This document shows, in pieces, positions 50,215 to 59,216 of a stretch of DNA of 64,000 bases. The stretch lies in NCBI RefSeq assembly GCF_004354915.1, contig NZ_SMSI01000001.1, positions 124,001-188,000 on the forward strand, read 5' to 3'. A program made the position numbers and the translations under genes. Numbering within the stretch: the stretch's first letter is position 1; each line of letters opens with the position of its first letter. A model generated the notes under the pieces. That model saw nothing but the letters and a program-made list of their open reading frames with translations, ran no database searches and was not told the DNA's origin. Origin of the DNA: Pseudohoeflea suaedae (GTDB taxonomy: Bacteria; Pseudomonadota; Alphaproteobacteria; Rhizobiales; Rhizobiaceae).

Positions 50215-51798
50215 ATGTTCGAAAACCTTCAGGATCGCCTTGGATCCATTCTCAACGGGCTGACCGGCCGCGGTGCGCTGTCGGAAAAGGACGTCGCCCA
50301 GGCGATGCGCGAAATCCGCCGCGCCTTGCTGGAAGCCGACGTCGCCCTCGAGGTGGTGCGCGACTTCACTGAAAAGGTCCGCGAAAAGGCCATCGGCGCG
50401 CAGGTCGTCAAGTCGATCAAACCCGGCCAGATGGTCGTCAAGATCGTCCATGACGAACTGGTCGAGATGCTGGGATCCGAAGGGATCGGCATAGATCTGC
50501 ATGCAGCCGCGCCCGTGGTCATCATGATGGTTGGCCTGCAGGGCTCGGGCAAGACGACGACATCGGCGAAAATCGCCAAGCGTCTGGAAACCCGGGACCG
50601 CAAGAAGGTCCTGATGGCCTCGCTCGACACCCGTCGTCCGGCTGCCCAGGAACAGCTCAGGCAGCTCGGCGAGCAGGCCAGCGTCGACACGCTGCCGGTC
50701 ATCGCCGGCCAGTCGCCGACCGATATCGCCGCGCGTGCGGTGCAGGCAGCCAGGCTCGGCGGCCATGACGTCGTCATTCTCGATACCGCGGGCCGTACCC
50801 ATATCGACGAGCCGCTGATGGTCGAGATGGCCGATATCAAGGCCCGTTCGAACCCGCATGAAATCCTGCTTGTCGCCGATTCGTTGACCGGTCAGGACGC
50901 CGTCAACCTCGCCCGCAATTTCGACGAACGCGTCGGCATCACCGGTCTCGTTCTGACCCGCATGGACGGCGACGGCCGCGGCGGCGCGGCGCTTTCCATG
51001 CGCGCGGTCACCGGCAAGCCGGTCAAGCTGATCGGTACCGGCGAGAAGATGGACGCGCTGGAAGAGTTCTATCCGCGCCGCATCGCCGACCGCATCCTCG
51101 GCATGGGCGACATCGTCTCGCTCGTGGAGAAGGCGTCGGAAGCCATCGACGCCGAACAGGCGCAGGCGATGGCCGCGCGGATGAAGGCCGGCAAGTTCGA
51201 CCTCAACGACCTCGCCGACCAGCTTCGCCAGATGCAGAAGCTCGGCGGCATGGGTGGCATCATGGGCATGATGCCGGGCATGGGGAAGATGAAGGATCAG
51301 ATGGCCGCCGCCGGCATGGACGATTCCATCTTCAACCGCCAGCTCGCCATCATTTCCTCGATGACCCGCGCCGAGCGCGCCAATCCCGACATCCTCAAAC
51401 ATTCGCGCAAGAAGCGCATTGCCGCCGGTTCCGGCACCGACGCAGCCCAGATCAACAAGCTTCTCAAGATGCACCGGCAGATGGCCGACATGATGAAAGC
51501 CATGGGCGGCAAGGGCAAGAAGGGCGGCATGATGAAGGGCCTGATGGGCGGCATGGCCGGCAAGATGGGTCTTGGCGGCATGGGTGGAATGGGCGGCATG
51601 CCCGATCTTTCCAAGATGAGCCCGAAGGAACTCGAAGCACTGCAGAAGCAGGCCGAGGCGGTCGGTCTCGGCAAGATGCCGGGCGGCGGACTTCCGGGCA
51701 TGCCTGGCGGCAAGCTGCCGGGTCTCGGTGGCCCGGGTGGCCCGGGTGGATTGCCCGGCATGGGCGGCGGCCTTCCCGGCCTGCCGAAGAAGAAATGA
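50215..51798 (+). CDS. ffh: Signal recognition particle protein Ffh
   Basis: 527 residues. N domain (MFENLQDRLGSILNGLTGRGALSEKDV), GTPase motifs GLQGSGKTTTSAK, DTAGRTH, TRMDGDGRGG, then the methionine-rich M domain (about 330-430). The C-terminal 90 residues are an unusually long Gly/Met/Pro tail (GGMGGMGGMPDL, GGPGGPGG). It binds signal sequences and 4.5S RNA and docks on FtsY. Stop overlaps the next start (ATGA). Confidence 0.96.
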   Translation: MFENLQDRLGSILNGLTGRGALSEKDVAQAMREIRRALLEADVALEVVRDFTEKVREKAIGAQVVKSIKPGQMVVKIVHDELVEMLGSEGIGIDLHAAAPVVIMMVGLQGSGKTTTSAKIAKRLETRDRKKVLMASLDTRRPAAQEQLRQLGEQASVDTLPVIAGQSPTDIAARAVQAARLGGHDVVILDTAGRTHIDEPLMVEMADIKARSNPHEILLVADSLTGQDAVNLARNFDERVGITGLVLTRMDGDGRGGAALSMRAVTGKPVKLIGTGEKMDALEEFYPRRIADRILGMGDIVSLVEKASEAIDAEQAQAMAARMKAGKFDLNDLADQLRQMQKLGGMGGIMGMMPGMGKMKDQMAAAGMDDSIFNRQLAIISSMTRAERANPDILKHSRKKRIAAGSGTDAAQINKLLKMHRQMADMMKAMGGKGKKGGMMKGLMGGMAGKMGLGGMGGMGGMPDLSKMSPKELEALQKQAEAVGLGKMPGGGLPGMPGGKLPGLGGPGGPGGLPGMGGGLPGLPKKK

Positions 51799-52118
51799 GC
51801 GGTGATGGCGCGATGACACAGGCAGAGGCCATTCAGCAGCTCTCCGAATACCGGCGGTCTATCGACAATTACGATGCCGCGCTGATCCACATTCTGGCCG
51901 AAAGGTTCCGCTGCACCAAGGCGGTGGGACGCCTGAAGGCCACCAACGATCTTCCTCCCGGCGATCCGGAGCGGGAGAAATACCAGATCGAACGGCTGCG
52001 CCAGCTGGCCCGCGATGCCGATCTCGATCCGGACTTCGCCGAGACTTTCCTGAACTTCGTGATCAAGGAAGTCATCCAGCATCACAAGGCCATCGCCGCC
52101 GAACTGAGCGACGACTGA
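51795..52118 (+). CDS. AroQ-type chorismate mutase
   Basis: 107 residues, all-alpha. [51 protein letters not shown] shows the helices and the Arg/Lys/Glu active-site pattern of AroQ mutases; chorismate to prephenate. It is coupled to ffh by an ATGA overlap, a rhizobial arrangement with no obvious functional link. M7 is an alternative start. Confidence 0.92.
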   Translation: MSGDGAMTQAEAIQQLSEYRRSIDNYDAALIHILAERFRCTKAVGRLKATNDLPPGDPEREKYQIERLRQLARDADLDPDFAETFLNFVIKEVIQHHKAIAAELSDD

Positions 52119-52135
52119 GCCTTACCCGAAGAAAG

Positions 52136-52205
52136 CGGGCGCAAGCGCCCGTCAACAAGAATGGGCGCCGAGCGCCCGAGACCACGAAATGGGTGCGAAG
52201 CACCC
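52136..52205 (+). promoter_or_regulatory. Three tandem hairpins in the rpsP leader
   Basis: Three short stem-loops spaced about 27 nt apart: CGGGCGC-AA-GCGCCCG (52136-52151), GGGCGC-CGA-GCGCCC (52163-52177), GGGTGC-GAA-GCACCC (52191-52205). The third differs from the others by a compensated C-G to T-A change, which argues the fold is kept. They lie in the 112-nt gap before rpsP and could be a processing or autoregulatory leader. Confidence 0.6.
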
Positions 52206-52230
52206 GCGACATTGCCTAAGGAGAAACAAC

Positions 52231-52644
52231 ATGGCACTGAAAATTCGTCTGGCCCGCGGCGGCTCCAAGAAGCGCCCGTACTACCACGTCGTCATCGCCG
52301 ACGTCCGCAGCCCGCGTGACGGCCGCTTCATCGAGAAGATCGGCCACTGGAACCCGATGCTGCCGCGCGATTCCGAAAACCGCGTCGAGATCGACACCGA
52401 CCGCGCCAAGCATTGGATCGAAAACGGCGCCGTGCCGACCGACCGTGTTGCCCGCTTCCTCGCCGAGGCCGGCCTGGTGGAGCGTGATGCCCGCAACAAC
52501 CCCAACAAGGCGAAGCCGGGCAAGAAGGCTCAGGAACGCGAAGCCGAGCGCAAGGCCAAGCAGGAAGAAGCCGCTGCAGCCGCTGCCGAAGCAGCCGCCG
52601 CTCCGGCTGAAGAAGCACCGGCCGAGGAAGCAGCCGCCGAGTAA
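52231..52644 (+). CDS. rpsP: 30S ribosomal protein S16
   Basis: 137 residues from ATG 52231, AAGGAG 10 nt upstream. The first about 80 residues are the S16 fold ([38 protein letters not shown]). A 45-residue tail rich in Ala and Glu (from about 90) is beyond the core and typical of alphaproteobacteria. Followed by rimM. Confidence 0.97.
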   Translation: MALKIRLARGGSKKRPYYHVVIADVRSPRDGRFIEKIGHWNPMLPRDSENRVEIDTDRAKHWIENGAVPTDRVARFLAEAGLVERDARNNPNKAKPGKKAQEREAERKAKQEEAAAAAAEAAAAPAEEAPAEEAAAE

Positions 52645-52784
52645 TCCGGCGCTCTTTCGAAACCTTTGCATCGGGCGGCCTTCCGGCGACGGAACGGCCG
52701 CCCGACTTGCCTTCGCGGACCTCTCCGCGCACAGTCCGGGACGTCAGACTTGTCGAAACGGCGCCTCCGGAAGGACATCGGACC

Positions 52785-53399
52785 ATGAAGTCTTTGCTAA
52801 ACCCCGTTCTCGTCGGCGTGATCGGTGCCCCGCAGGGAATCCGGGGCGAGCTGCGGGTCAAGCCCTATACCGACGAACCGACAGCCCTTGCCGGCTACGG
52901 CGTGCTCCACGACGCCAAGGGCGAGCGCTACGAAGTGCTGTCGGCCCGCCCCAACGGCAATGTCGTCGTTCTGCGCCTGATGGGGGTCAACGACCGCAAC
53001 CAGGCCGAGGCGATGCGCGGCATCGAGCTGTTTGTCGACCGCTCCAGCCTGCCGGATGACGAACTCGAGGAAGACGAGTTCTTCCATGCCGACCTCGAGG
53101 GCCTTGAAGCCTTCGACGCCGAAGGCAGGTCCTGGGGGGTCATTACCGCGATCTTCGATTTCGGCGGCGGCGATCTGCTCGAGTTGCGGGGAGCAAACGG
53201 CAAGTCCGTCGTCATCCCCTTCTCGCTCGCAGCGGTGCCGGAGATCGATATCGAGGCCGGCCGCATTCTCGTCGACCCCGACGCAGCCGGTCTGCTCGAC
53301 GACGGCAGCGAGGCGCAGGCCAACGAGCAGCCCGCGCCGGCCAGGAAGCCGCGCAAGCCCAAGCAGAAGCCGAAATCCGGCGGAGACGGCGCGGCATGA
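52785..53399 (+). CDS. rimM: Ribosome maturation factor RimM
   Basis: 204 residues from ATG 52785. N-terminal [25 protein letters not shown] and the PRC-barrel domain ([14 protein letters not shown]...[17 protein letters not shown]...IPFS...VPEIDI) are complete; a basic Lys/Pro tail ([13 protein letters not shown]) ends the protein. Acts in 16S 3' domain assembly with S19. Overlaps trmD by 4 nt. Confidence 0.96.
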   Translation: MKSLLNPVLVGVIGAPQGIRGELRVKPYTDEPTALAGYGVLHDAKGERYEVLSARPNGNVVVLRLMGVNDRNQAEAMRGIELFVDRSSLPDDELEEDEFFHADLEGLEAFDAEGRSWGVITAIFDFGGGDLLELRGANGKSVVIPFSLAAVPEIDIEAGRILVDPDAAGLLDDGSEAQANEQPAPARKPRKPKQKPKSGGDGAA

Positions 53400-54094
53400 G
53401 CTTCCGCGCCACCGTTCTCACGCTCTATCCCGAGATGTTTCCCGGTCACCTCGGCCATTCGCTGGCGGGCCGCGCGATCGAACGCGGCGATGTGTCGATC
53501 GAGACGCTGCAGATCCGCGATTTCGCCTCGGACAAGCATCGCTCGGTCGACGATACGCCGTCCGGCGGTGGGGCCGGCATGGTGCTCAAGGCCGATGTGC
53601 TTGCCGCGGCCATCGACCATGCCTCCGCCGAAAGCGATCGACGCCCCCGGCTGTTGATGAGCCCGCGCGGCAGGCCATTGACCCAGTCACGTGTGCGCGA
53701 ACTCGCGGAGGGGCCGGGTGTCACCATCGTCTGTGGACGCTTCGAAGGTGTCGATCAGCGCGTGATCGACGCGCGCGGCCTCGAGGAAGTCTCGATCGGC
53801 GACTACATTCTCTCGGGCGGCGAACCGGCGGCGCTCACCCTGCTCGACGCGGTGATCCGTCTGCTGCCGGGGGTCATGGGCTCCGCGGAATCCGGTGGCG
53901 AGGAAAGCTTCGAGAACGGGCTTCTCGAATATCCGCACTACACGCGGCCCGCCGAATGGGAAGGCCGCACCATTCCCGAGATCCTCACGTCCGGCAACCA
54001 CGCCGCGATCCGCAAATGGCGGCACGAGCAGTCGCTGGCGCTGACCCGCGAACGCAGACCGGACCTTCTCGCCGGCCACCCCGATGCGGACTGA
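53396..54094 (+). CDS. trmD: tRNA (guanine37-N1)-methyltransferase
   Basis: 232 residues. SPOUT-knot motifs [22 protein letters not shown] and [19 protein letters not shown], and the catalytic region [17 protein letters not shown]. Makes m1G37, which prevents frameshifting. Middle of the rpsP-rimM-trmD-rplS run, separated from rplS here by an inserted minus-strand gene. Confidence 0.97.
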   Translation: MSFRATVLTLYPEMFPGHLGHSLAGRAIERGDVSIETLQIRDFASDKHRSVDDTPSGGGAGMVLKADVLAAAIDHASAESDRRPRLLMSPRGRPLTQSRVRELAEGPGVTIVCGRFEGVDQRVIDARGLEEVSIGDYILSGGEPAALTLLDAVIRLLPGVMGSAESGGEESFENGLLEYPHYTRPAEWEGRTIPEILTSGNHAAIRKWRHEQSLALTRERRPDLLAGHPDAD

Positions 54095-54098
54095 CTGA

Positions 54099-54839
54099 TC
54101 AGTTGGTGAAATAGTACCAGCTGAGCGCCAGCCCCACGGCGATGACGGCCGCCCGGATGATTGCTTGCGGCACCCGGCGCGCGGCCCATACCCCGGCATA
54201 ACCGCCGAGCGCGCCGGCGGGGATCATGATGGCGGCCGGCAGCCAGGCAACGACGCCTCCGGTGAAGAACACGCAGATGGCAACCCCCGCGATCAGCACC
54301 GCGGCGAAGTTCTTGATGGCGTTGAGCCGGTGATAGTCCCCGCCCTTCGACAGGCCGAGCACGGCGAGCATCATGATGCCCATGCCCGCGCCGAAGAACC
54401 CGCCATAGATCGAGGTCGCGAATTGCGCGATCCAGCCATCGATTCCCATCGGCCGGTCCTGCGCACGCTTGATCTTGATATAGGGTCCGACCGCAAACAG
54501 CATGGTGGCTGCAATCAGCAGCCACGGAACGATCTGCTTGAAGGCCGGATTGGAAAGCGACAGCAGCGTCAGCGAACCCACGATGGCGCCGAGGATCGAA
54601 AGGCCTCCGATCAGCATGACCTCGCGGAAATCGCGACGGATCTCGTCGCGATAAGCGAGCACCGAAGTCACATAGCCGGGAAATTGTGTGACCGACGACG
54701 TGGCATTCGCCATGATCGGCGGAACGCCTGTCAGGCTCATCGCGCCAAAGGTCAGGAACGTGCCGCCACCGGCGATTGCATTGACGGCGCTGGCCACGAA
54801 GCCGGCGGAAAACAGGAGAATGATATCGAAGATCGGCAT
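54099..54839 (-). CDS. TSUP (TauE/SafE)-family membrane transporter
   Basis: 246 residues from ATG 54839, 8 hydrophobic segments. N-terminal GFVASAVNAIAGGGTFLTFGAM and the repeat motif YGGFFGAGMGIMMLAVLGL are the internal duplicated signature of the sulfite/sulfonate exporter family. Substrate unknown. It lies between trmD and rplS in the opposite direction, its end only 4 nt from trmD, so it breaks the usual trmD-rplS continuity. Confidence 0.92.
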   Translation of the reverse strand: MPIFDIILLFSAGFVASAVNAIAGGGTFLTFGAMSLTGVPPIMANATSSVTQFPGYVTSVLAYRDEIRRDFREVMLIGGLSILGAIVGSLTLLSLSNPAFKQIVPWLLIAATMLFAVGPYIKIKRAQDRPMGIDGWIAQFATSIYGGFFGAGMGIMMLAVLGLSKGGDYHRLNAIKNFAAVLIAGVAICVFFTGGVVAWLPAAIMIPAGALGGYAGVWAARRVPQAIIRAAVIAVGLALSWYYFTN

Positions 54840-55180
54840 GAAGGCGCCTTGCGGAAGCGGATGCCCGACCGAATGCCGGTCGGGACGGAGGCCCGGATTT
54901 AGCCGAATTCGCAATGCACCAGCAATAGACAACGACGCTGGCCCCGTCGAGAATCTCGGCGTTCGGGCGTGACAAGCGGGGAAAACTGGTGTAAATGCCC
55001 GCCCGGATCGGGGTCTACCCGGCAACCGTCAATCAATGAATGGCGTATTCGCTCCTGTCCGGAAGCGGTCACAAACCTCGACCGGACAAGACTTGAAGGG
55101 ATGGCTCCCCTGATGGAGCATGAACCGACAGGTCCACGCAGAGCGCTCTGGCTGTCGAGAACAAATAAAAGGTTCGTCCG
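54840..55180. other. Intergenic region upstream of rplS
   Basis: 341 bp. A hairpin CCCGACCG (54864-54871) / CGGTCGGG (54877-54884) belongs to the TSUP 5' region. The rplS side carries a short ORF from 55113 (ATG) whose TGA at 55182-55184 overlaps the rplS start, and AAAGG before rplS at 8 nt. Separate rplS promoter required; none was clear. Confidence 0.5.
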
Positions 55181-55708
55181 ATGAACATCATTCAGCAGCT
55201 CGAGGCCGAAGAGGCCGCCCGTATCGAAGAGAAGCGCAAGCTTCCGGAATTTTCCGCCGGCGACACAGTGCGCGTCAACGTCCGCGTGACGGAAGGCTCC
55301 CGCACCCGCGTGCAGGCCTATGAAGGCGTCTGCATCGCACGCTCCGGCTCGGGCCTCCACGAGAACTTCACCGTTCGCAAGATCTCCTATGGCGAAGGCG
55401 TCGAGCGCGTGTTCCCGGTCTACTCCCCGCTCGTCGAGGGCGTCGAAGTGGTCCGCCGCGGCCGCGTCCGCCGCGCCAAGCTCTACTACCTCCGCGATCG
55501 CCGCGGCAAGTCGGCCCGTATCGTCGAGAACACCGGCACCCGCGCCCGCAAGCTCAACGATGCCGAGCGCGCCGCTTTCGCCGAGGAAAAGGCCCGCATC
55601 GAAGCCGAGAAGATCGCAGCAGCCGAGGCTCTCGCCGCTGAAAAGGCCGCTGCCGAAGCCTCCGAGAAGGCTGCCGCTGCAGAAAACACCGAAGGCAACG
55701 CAGAATAA
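55181..55708 (+). CDS. rplS: 50S ribosomal protein L19
   Basis: 175 residues; core about 1-120 ([86 protein letters not shown]). A C-terminal Ala/Glu/Lys-rich extension of about 50 residues, predicted helical, parallels the one on S16. At the 30S-50S interface. Confidence 0.97.
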   Translation: MNIIQQLEAEEAARIEEKRKLPEFSAGDTVRVNVRVTEGSRTRVQAYEGVCIARSGSGLHENFTVRKISYGEGVERVFPVYSPLVEGVEVVRRGRVRRAKLYYLRDRRGKSARIVENTGTRARKLNDAERAAFAEEKARIEAEKIAAAEALAAEKAAAEASEKAAAAENTEGNAE

Positions 55709-55732
55709 GATCTGCTTCCATCGAATTTAGAG

Positions 55733-55766
55733 AACGCCGGGAACGCAGGTTTCCGGCGTTTTTTGT
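55733..55766 (+). terminator. Rho-independent terminator of rplS
   Basis: Stem AACGCCGGGAA (55733-55743) / TTTCCGGCGTT (55750-55760), one G-T pair, followed by TTTTGTT. Confidence 0.88.
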
Positions 55767-55787
55767 TCTGCGGGCCCGCTGCCCGGG

Positions 55788-56309
55788 GTGGAACAAACAC
55801 TCGCGCTCCGGCATTTCCACCAGATGCTCGACGCCATTATCGCCGATATCTTCACACCCACGAAAATTCCCTACCCGGTCATCGTCACACGGCTGATCGG
55901 AGCGACGCTTCTGGTGGCCGGCATCGGTTACGAGCGCGAGATCAAGTCCCGCGCGGCGGGCCTGAGAACGCACATGCTTGTCTCGCTGTCCGCCGCCCTC
56001 TTCGCCATCATCGCGATTGAGGTCGCCGCAGGCCCTGATTTTGGCGACACGGTGCGGCTCGATCCGCTGCGCATCATCGAGGCGGTCACGGCGGGCGTGG
56101 CATTTCTGTCCGCCGGTTTCATCATCTTCAACCAGGGCAAGATCCGCGGCATGACGACGGGTGCCGGCATATGGCTTGCCGCGGCGACCGGATTGTCCGT
56201 CGGCTTCGGCTATTGGGGCATCGGCCTTGCGGCAGCGGTTTTCGGCCTGCTGATCCTCGTGGCGCTGAGATGGTTCGAAGGCGCCTGGGAACTCAAGGGC
56301 GACACATAG
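55788..56309 (+). CDS. MgtC/SapB-family membrane protein
   Basis: 173 residues, five hydrophobic segments. RLIGATLLVAGIGYEREIKSRAAGLRTHMLVSLSAALFAI and GVAFLSAGFIIFNQGKIRGMTTGAGIWLAAATGLSVG are the MgtC signatures. In pathogens MgtC lowers ATP synthase activity under low magnesium. The GTG at 55788 is used; ATG 55824 is an alternative. No RBS decides. Confidence 0.9.
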   Translation: MEQTLALRHFHQMLDAIIADIFTPTKIPYPVIVTRLIGATLLVAGIGYEREIKSRAAGLRTHMLVSLSAALFAIIAIEVAAGPDFGDTVRLDPLRIIEAVTAGVAFLSAGFIIFNQGKIRGMTTGAGIWLAAATGLSVGFGYWGIGLAAAVFGLLILVALRWFEGAWELKGDT

Positions 56310-56344
56310 GGCGAACTTATTATTCTTTATATCGTGATCCCTGG

Positions 56345-57352
56345 ATGTTATGCGGCAAAATGGCATTCATACGGGGCAAACTTGAACCGATTGCTGAGCG
56401 GCTCGTCTTTTACGGCAAGGGCGCCGTTTGCGACATCGCGCCTCGAACTCCGTTCTACGCATATCGGGAACGGCTTTTTGCCCGTCTTGGCGAGGCTGCT
56501 TCGGAGCAACCCGAAATCTTCAAACGGGTCAACCTCTGCAACCAGCTCTCCGCCGCCACTGCGGCAAACCCGGAATGCAGCCTCCGCCGCATCAGCCGGC
56601 GAAGCAGCCGCTATTTCTACGATCTCAACGAATATCTGAAGTATTTTCCGGCGCATCTTCGCGTTGATTACCTGTTCGGTGACATCACCCACGTCCCCGG
56701 CCATGCCAGCCTGGTCAAGAGCCGGCCAATCAGCCGGGAAAACGTCAATTCGGTTCTGCTCAATCTCGACAAGCTAAGGCATTTCAAACTGACGAGCGAC
56801 AGGCGAGCCTGGAACGACAAAGCCGGACGCGCGGTCTGGCGCGGCGGTATTCATAACCGCCTGCGAACCGCGCTTGTGCGTCGCCACGCGGGAAACCCCG
56901 CGGCAGATGTGGGCCATATCGGTGAACCTTTCGAAGGAATTGCGCCGAAATCGTTCATGACCCGGGAGGAGCAGATGGCCTATCGCTACATCATCTCCGT
57001 GGAAGGCAATGACGTGGCGACCAACCTCAAATGGATCATGGCCTCGGGCAGTGTATGCCTGATGACGCGCCCACGCTTTGAGACCTGGTTTCTCGAAAGC
57101 CGACTGGTCCCCGACTTGCACTATGTCGAACTCGCCGACGACTTCTCCGATCTCGACGAGAAGATCGACGCGCTGGAAGCCGATCCCGACCGGGCCCTGC
57201 GCATCGTCGCGAACGCCAACGCCTATGTCCGCCACATGGCGGACAGGAAGCTGGAGCGCATCGTTTCGCTTCTGGTGCTGCAGAAGTATTTCGAGGCGAC
57301 GGCACAACTCCCGCCATCGACCTTCTCCCCCCTGTTTTTCGGGGAGAGCTGA
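56345..57352 (+). CDS. GT90-like glycosyltransferase (LPS A family)
   Basis: 335 residues from ATG 56345; ATG 56360 is possible. Features of the CAP10/LpsA family are visible: DYLFGDITHVPGHASLVKSRPI, NLDKLRHFK, AVWRGGIHNR, DVGHI, EQMAYRYIISVEGNDVATNLKWIMASGSVCLM and the final DLDEKIDALEADPDRALRIVANANAYV. Family members transfer sugars to lipopolysaccharide or capsule. Probably alters the cell surface; acceptor unknown. Confidence 0.82.
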   Translation: MLCGKMAFIRGKLEPIAERLVFYGKGAVCDIAPRTPFYAYRERLFARLGEAASEQPEIFKRVNLCNQLSAATAANPECSLRRISRRSSRYFYDLNEYLKYFPAHLRVDYLFGDITHVPGHASLVKSRPISRENVNSVLLNLDKLRHFKLTSDRRAWNDKAGRAVWRGGIHNRLRTALVRRHAGNPAADVGHIGEPFEGIAPKSFMTREEQMAYRYIISVEGNDVATNLKWIMASGSVCLMTRPRFETWFLESRLVPDLHYVELADDFSDLDEKIDALEADPDRALRIVANANAYVRHMADRKLERIVSLLVLQKYFEATAQLPPSTFSPLFFGES

Positions 57353-57375
57353 CATGCCGGGTTTTGCCGTTTCAA

Positions 57376-57404
57376 TTGCGATTCACGTGAAACGCTGGTA
57401 TTGG
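57376..57404 (+). promoter_or_regulatory. Putative promoter with embedded palindrome upstream of leuC
   Basis: TTGCGA (57376-57381) and TATTGG (57399-57404) are 17 nt apart. The perfect palindrome TTCACGTGAA (57382-57391) lies in the spacer, well placed for a repressor. The -10 is 8 nt from the ATG of the 50-residue ORF, so that ORF would be near-leaderless. Confidence 0.35.
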
Positions 57405-57411
57405 AGCGGCC

Positions 57412-57564
57412 ATGATCACCTACTCGATCCTTGACGGCATGCGCTTTACCGGTCGCACCCACGGACGGACCTCGCTCGAGTTCCTGCCTGTCGGTGACCA
57501 CAAGCGGCTGCCTGCGCGGTTCTTCGCGGCCCTGACGGGCGCTGACGGAAGCTTCCTCGGCTGA
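57412..57564 (+). CDS. 50-residue hypothetical protein
   Basis: [22 protein letters not shown] opens a 50-residue soluble frame ending GADGSFLG, 83 nt before leuC. I do not recognise a family. Composition is balanced and the codon pattern (G/C-ended third positions) matches its neighbours, which supports coding. No strong ribosome site; possibly leaderless. Confidence 0.5.
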   Translation: MITYSILDGMRFTGRTHGRTSLEFLPVGDHKRLPARFFAALTGADGSFLG

Positions 57565-57647
57565 ACCGCATGCCCGTCACCGCCGGAGGCTCCCCAAAGC
57601 GTGCGAGCCCGGCCCACCACGAACTTTTTGACATAGAAGAGAAAACA

Positions 57648-59054
57648 ATGAGCGCACCCCGCACCCTTTACGACAAGATCTGGGACGACCATGTCGTCGA
57701 CCGCCAGGATGACGGCACCTGCCTGCTCTATATCGACCGCCATCTGGTCCACGAAGTCACCAGCCCGCAGGCTTTCGAAGGCCTTCGCAATGCCAATCGC
57801 ACCGTCCGCGCACCGGAGAAGACGCTCGCCGTCGTCGACCACAACGTGCCGACCACGCCGGACCGTGTCGAGGGCATCAAGAACCAGGAAAGCCGCATCC
57901 AGGTCGAGGCGCTGGCCGCCAACACCGCCGAGTTCGGCGTCGAATACTATTCCGAGAAGGACAAGCGTCAGGGCATCGTCCACATTGTCGGCCCCGAACA
58001 GGGCTTCACCCTGCCGGGCATGACGATTGTCTGCGGAGACAGCCACACCTCGACGCATGGTGCATTCGGCGCGCTGGCCCATGGCATCGGCACCTCGGAA
58101 GTCGAGCACGTGCTCGCCACCCAGACGCTGATCCAGAAGAAGGCCAGGAACATGCTCGTCCAGGTGGACGGCAAGCTGCCCGAGGGCGTCACCGCCAAGG
58201 ACATCATCCTGGCCATCATCGGCGAGATCGGCACCGCCGGCGGCACTGGCCACGTCATCGAATTCGCCGGCGAAGCCATCCGCGACCTGACGATGGAAGG
58301 CCGCATGACGGTGTGCAACATGACGATCGAAGGCGGCGCCCGTGCCGGCCTAATCGCGCCCGACGAAAAGACCTTCGAATACATCAAGGGCCGTCCCCGC
58401 GCGCCCAAGGGCGAGGCCTGGGATCAGGCGGTCGCCTATTGGAAGTCGCTGCACACCGAAGAAGGCGCCCATTTCGACAAGGTGGTCAAGCTCGATGCCG
58501 CCAATCTGCCGCCGATCGTGTCCTGGGGCTCCTCGCCAGAGGATGTGATTTCGGTCAACGGCGTCGTGCCCGATCCGGCCGACATGCCCGAGAACAAGCG
58601 CGCCTCCAAGCAGCGCGCGCTCGACTATATGGGCCTCAAGCCCGGCACCCCGATCACCGACATTGCGATCGACCGCGTCTTCATCGGGTCGTGCACCAAT
58701 GGCCGGATCGAGGACCTGCGTGCCGCCGCCAAGGTTATCGAAGGCCGCAAGGTTGCCGCGACCGTCAACGCGATGGTCGTTCCCGGCTCGGGTCTGGTGA
58801 AGGAACAGGCTGAAGCCGAGGGGCTCGACAAGATCTTCCTCGCAGCCGGTTTCGAATGGCGCGAACCGGGTTGCTCGATGTGCCTGGCGATGAACGACGA
58901 CCGCCTGAAGCCGGAAGAGCGTTGCGCCTCGACCTCGAACCGCAATTTCGAGGGCCGCCAGGGCTTCAAGGGCCGGACTCATCTCGTCTCGCCCGCAATG
59001 GCCGCCGCTGCGGCCGTCGCCGGTCACTTCGTCGACATCCGCGAGTGGAAATAG
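57648..59054 (+). CDS. leuC: 3-isopropylmalate dehydratase large subunit
   Basis: 468 residues from ATG 57648, the usual start ([17 protein letters not shown]). Cluster-binding cysteines in GSCTNGR and [10 protein letters not shown]; substrate loops [30 protein letters not shown]. Isomerises 2- to 3-isopropylmalate in leucine synthesis with LeuD, which is not adjacent. Ends in a clear terminator. Confidence 0.97.
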   Translation: MSAPRTLYDKIWDDHVVDRQDDGTCLLYIDRHLVHEVTSPQAFEGLRNANRTVRAPEKTLAVVDHNVPTTPDRVEGIKNQESRIQVEALAANTAEFGVEYYSEKDKRQGIVHIVGPEQGFTLPGMTIVCGDSHTSTHGAFGALAHGIGTSEVEHVLATQTLIQKKARNMLVQVDGKLPEGVTAKDIILAIIGEIGTAGGTGHVIEFAGEAIRDLTMEGRMTVCNMTIEGGARAGLIAPDEKTFEYIKGRPRAPKGEAWDQAVAYWKSLHTEEGAHFDKVVKLDAANLPPIVSWGSSPEDVISVNGVVPDPADMPENKRASKQRALDYMGLKPGTPITDIAIDRVFIGSCTNGRIEDLRAAAKVIEGRKVAATVNAMVVPGSGLVKEQAEAEGLDKIFLAAGFEWREPGCSMCLAMNDDRLKPEERCASTSNRNFEGRQGFKGRTHLVSPAMAAAAAVAGHFVDIREWK

Positions 59055-59080
59055 GCCGGACGGACGGGACCTGAAAATGG

Positions 59081-59117
59081 AAACCCCCGGAAGCATCGCT
59101 GCCGGGGGTTTTTCTTT
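59081..59117 (+). terminator. Rho-independent terminator of leuC
   Basis: 10-bp stem AAACCCCCGG (59081-59090) / CCGGGGGTTT (59102-59111), loop able to pair further (AGC/GCT), followed by TTCTTT. Confidence 0.9.
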
Positions 59118-59216
59118 GCCTTATGCGGGCCGCAAGGCCGAATGAGCATCGCGGGAGCGATCGCAATTCACCGCATTCGACATGCGTGACTGGATCCGGC
59201 CGCTCGTCCGGACAGT

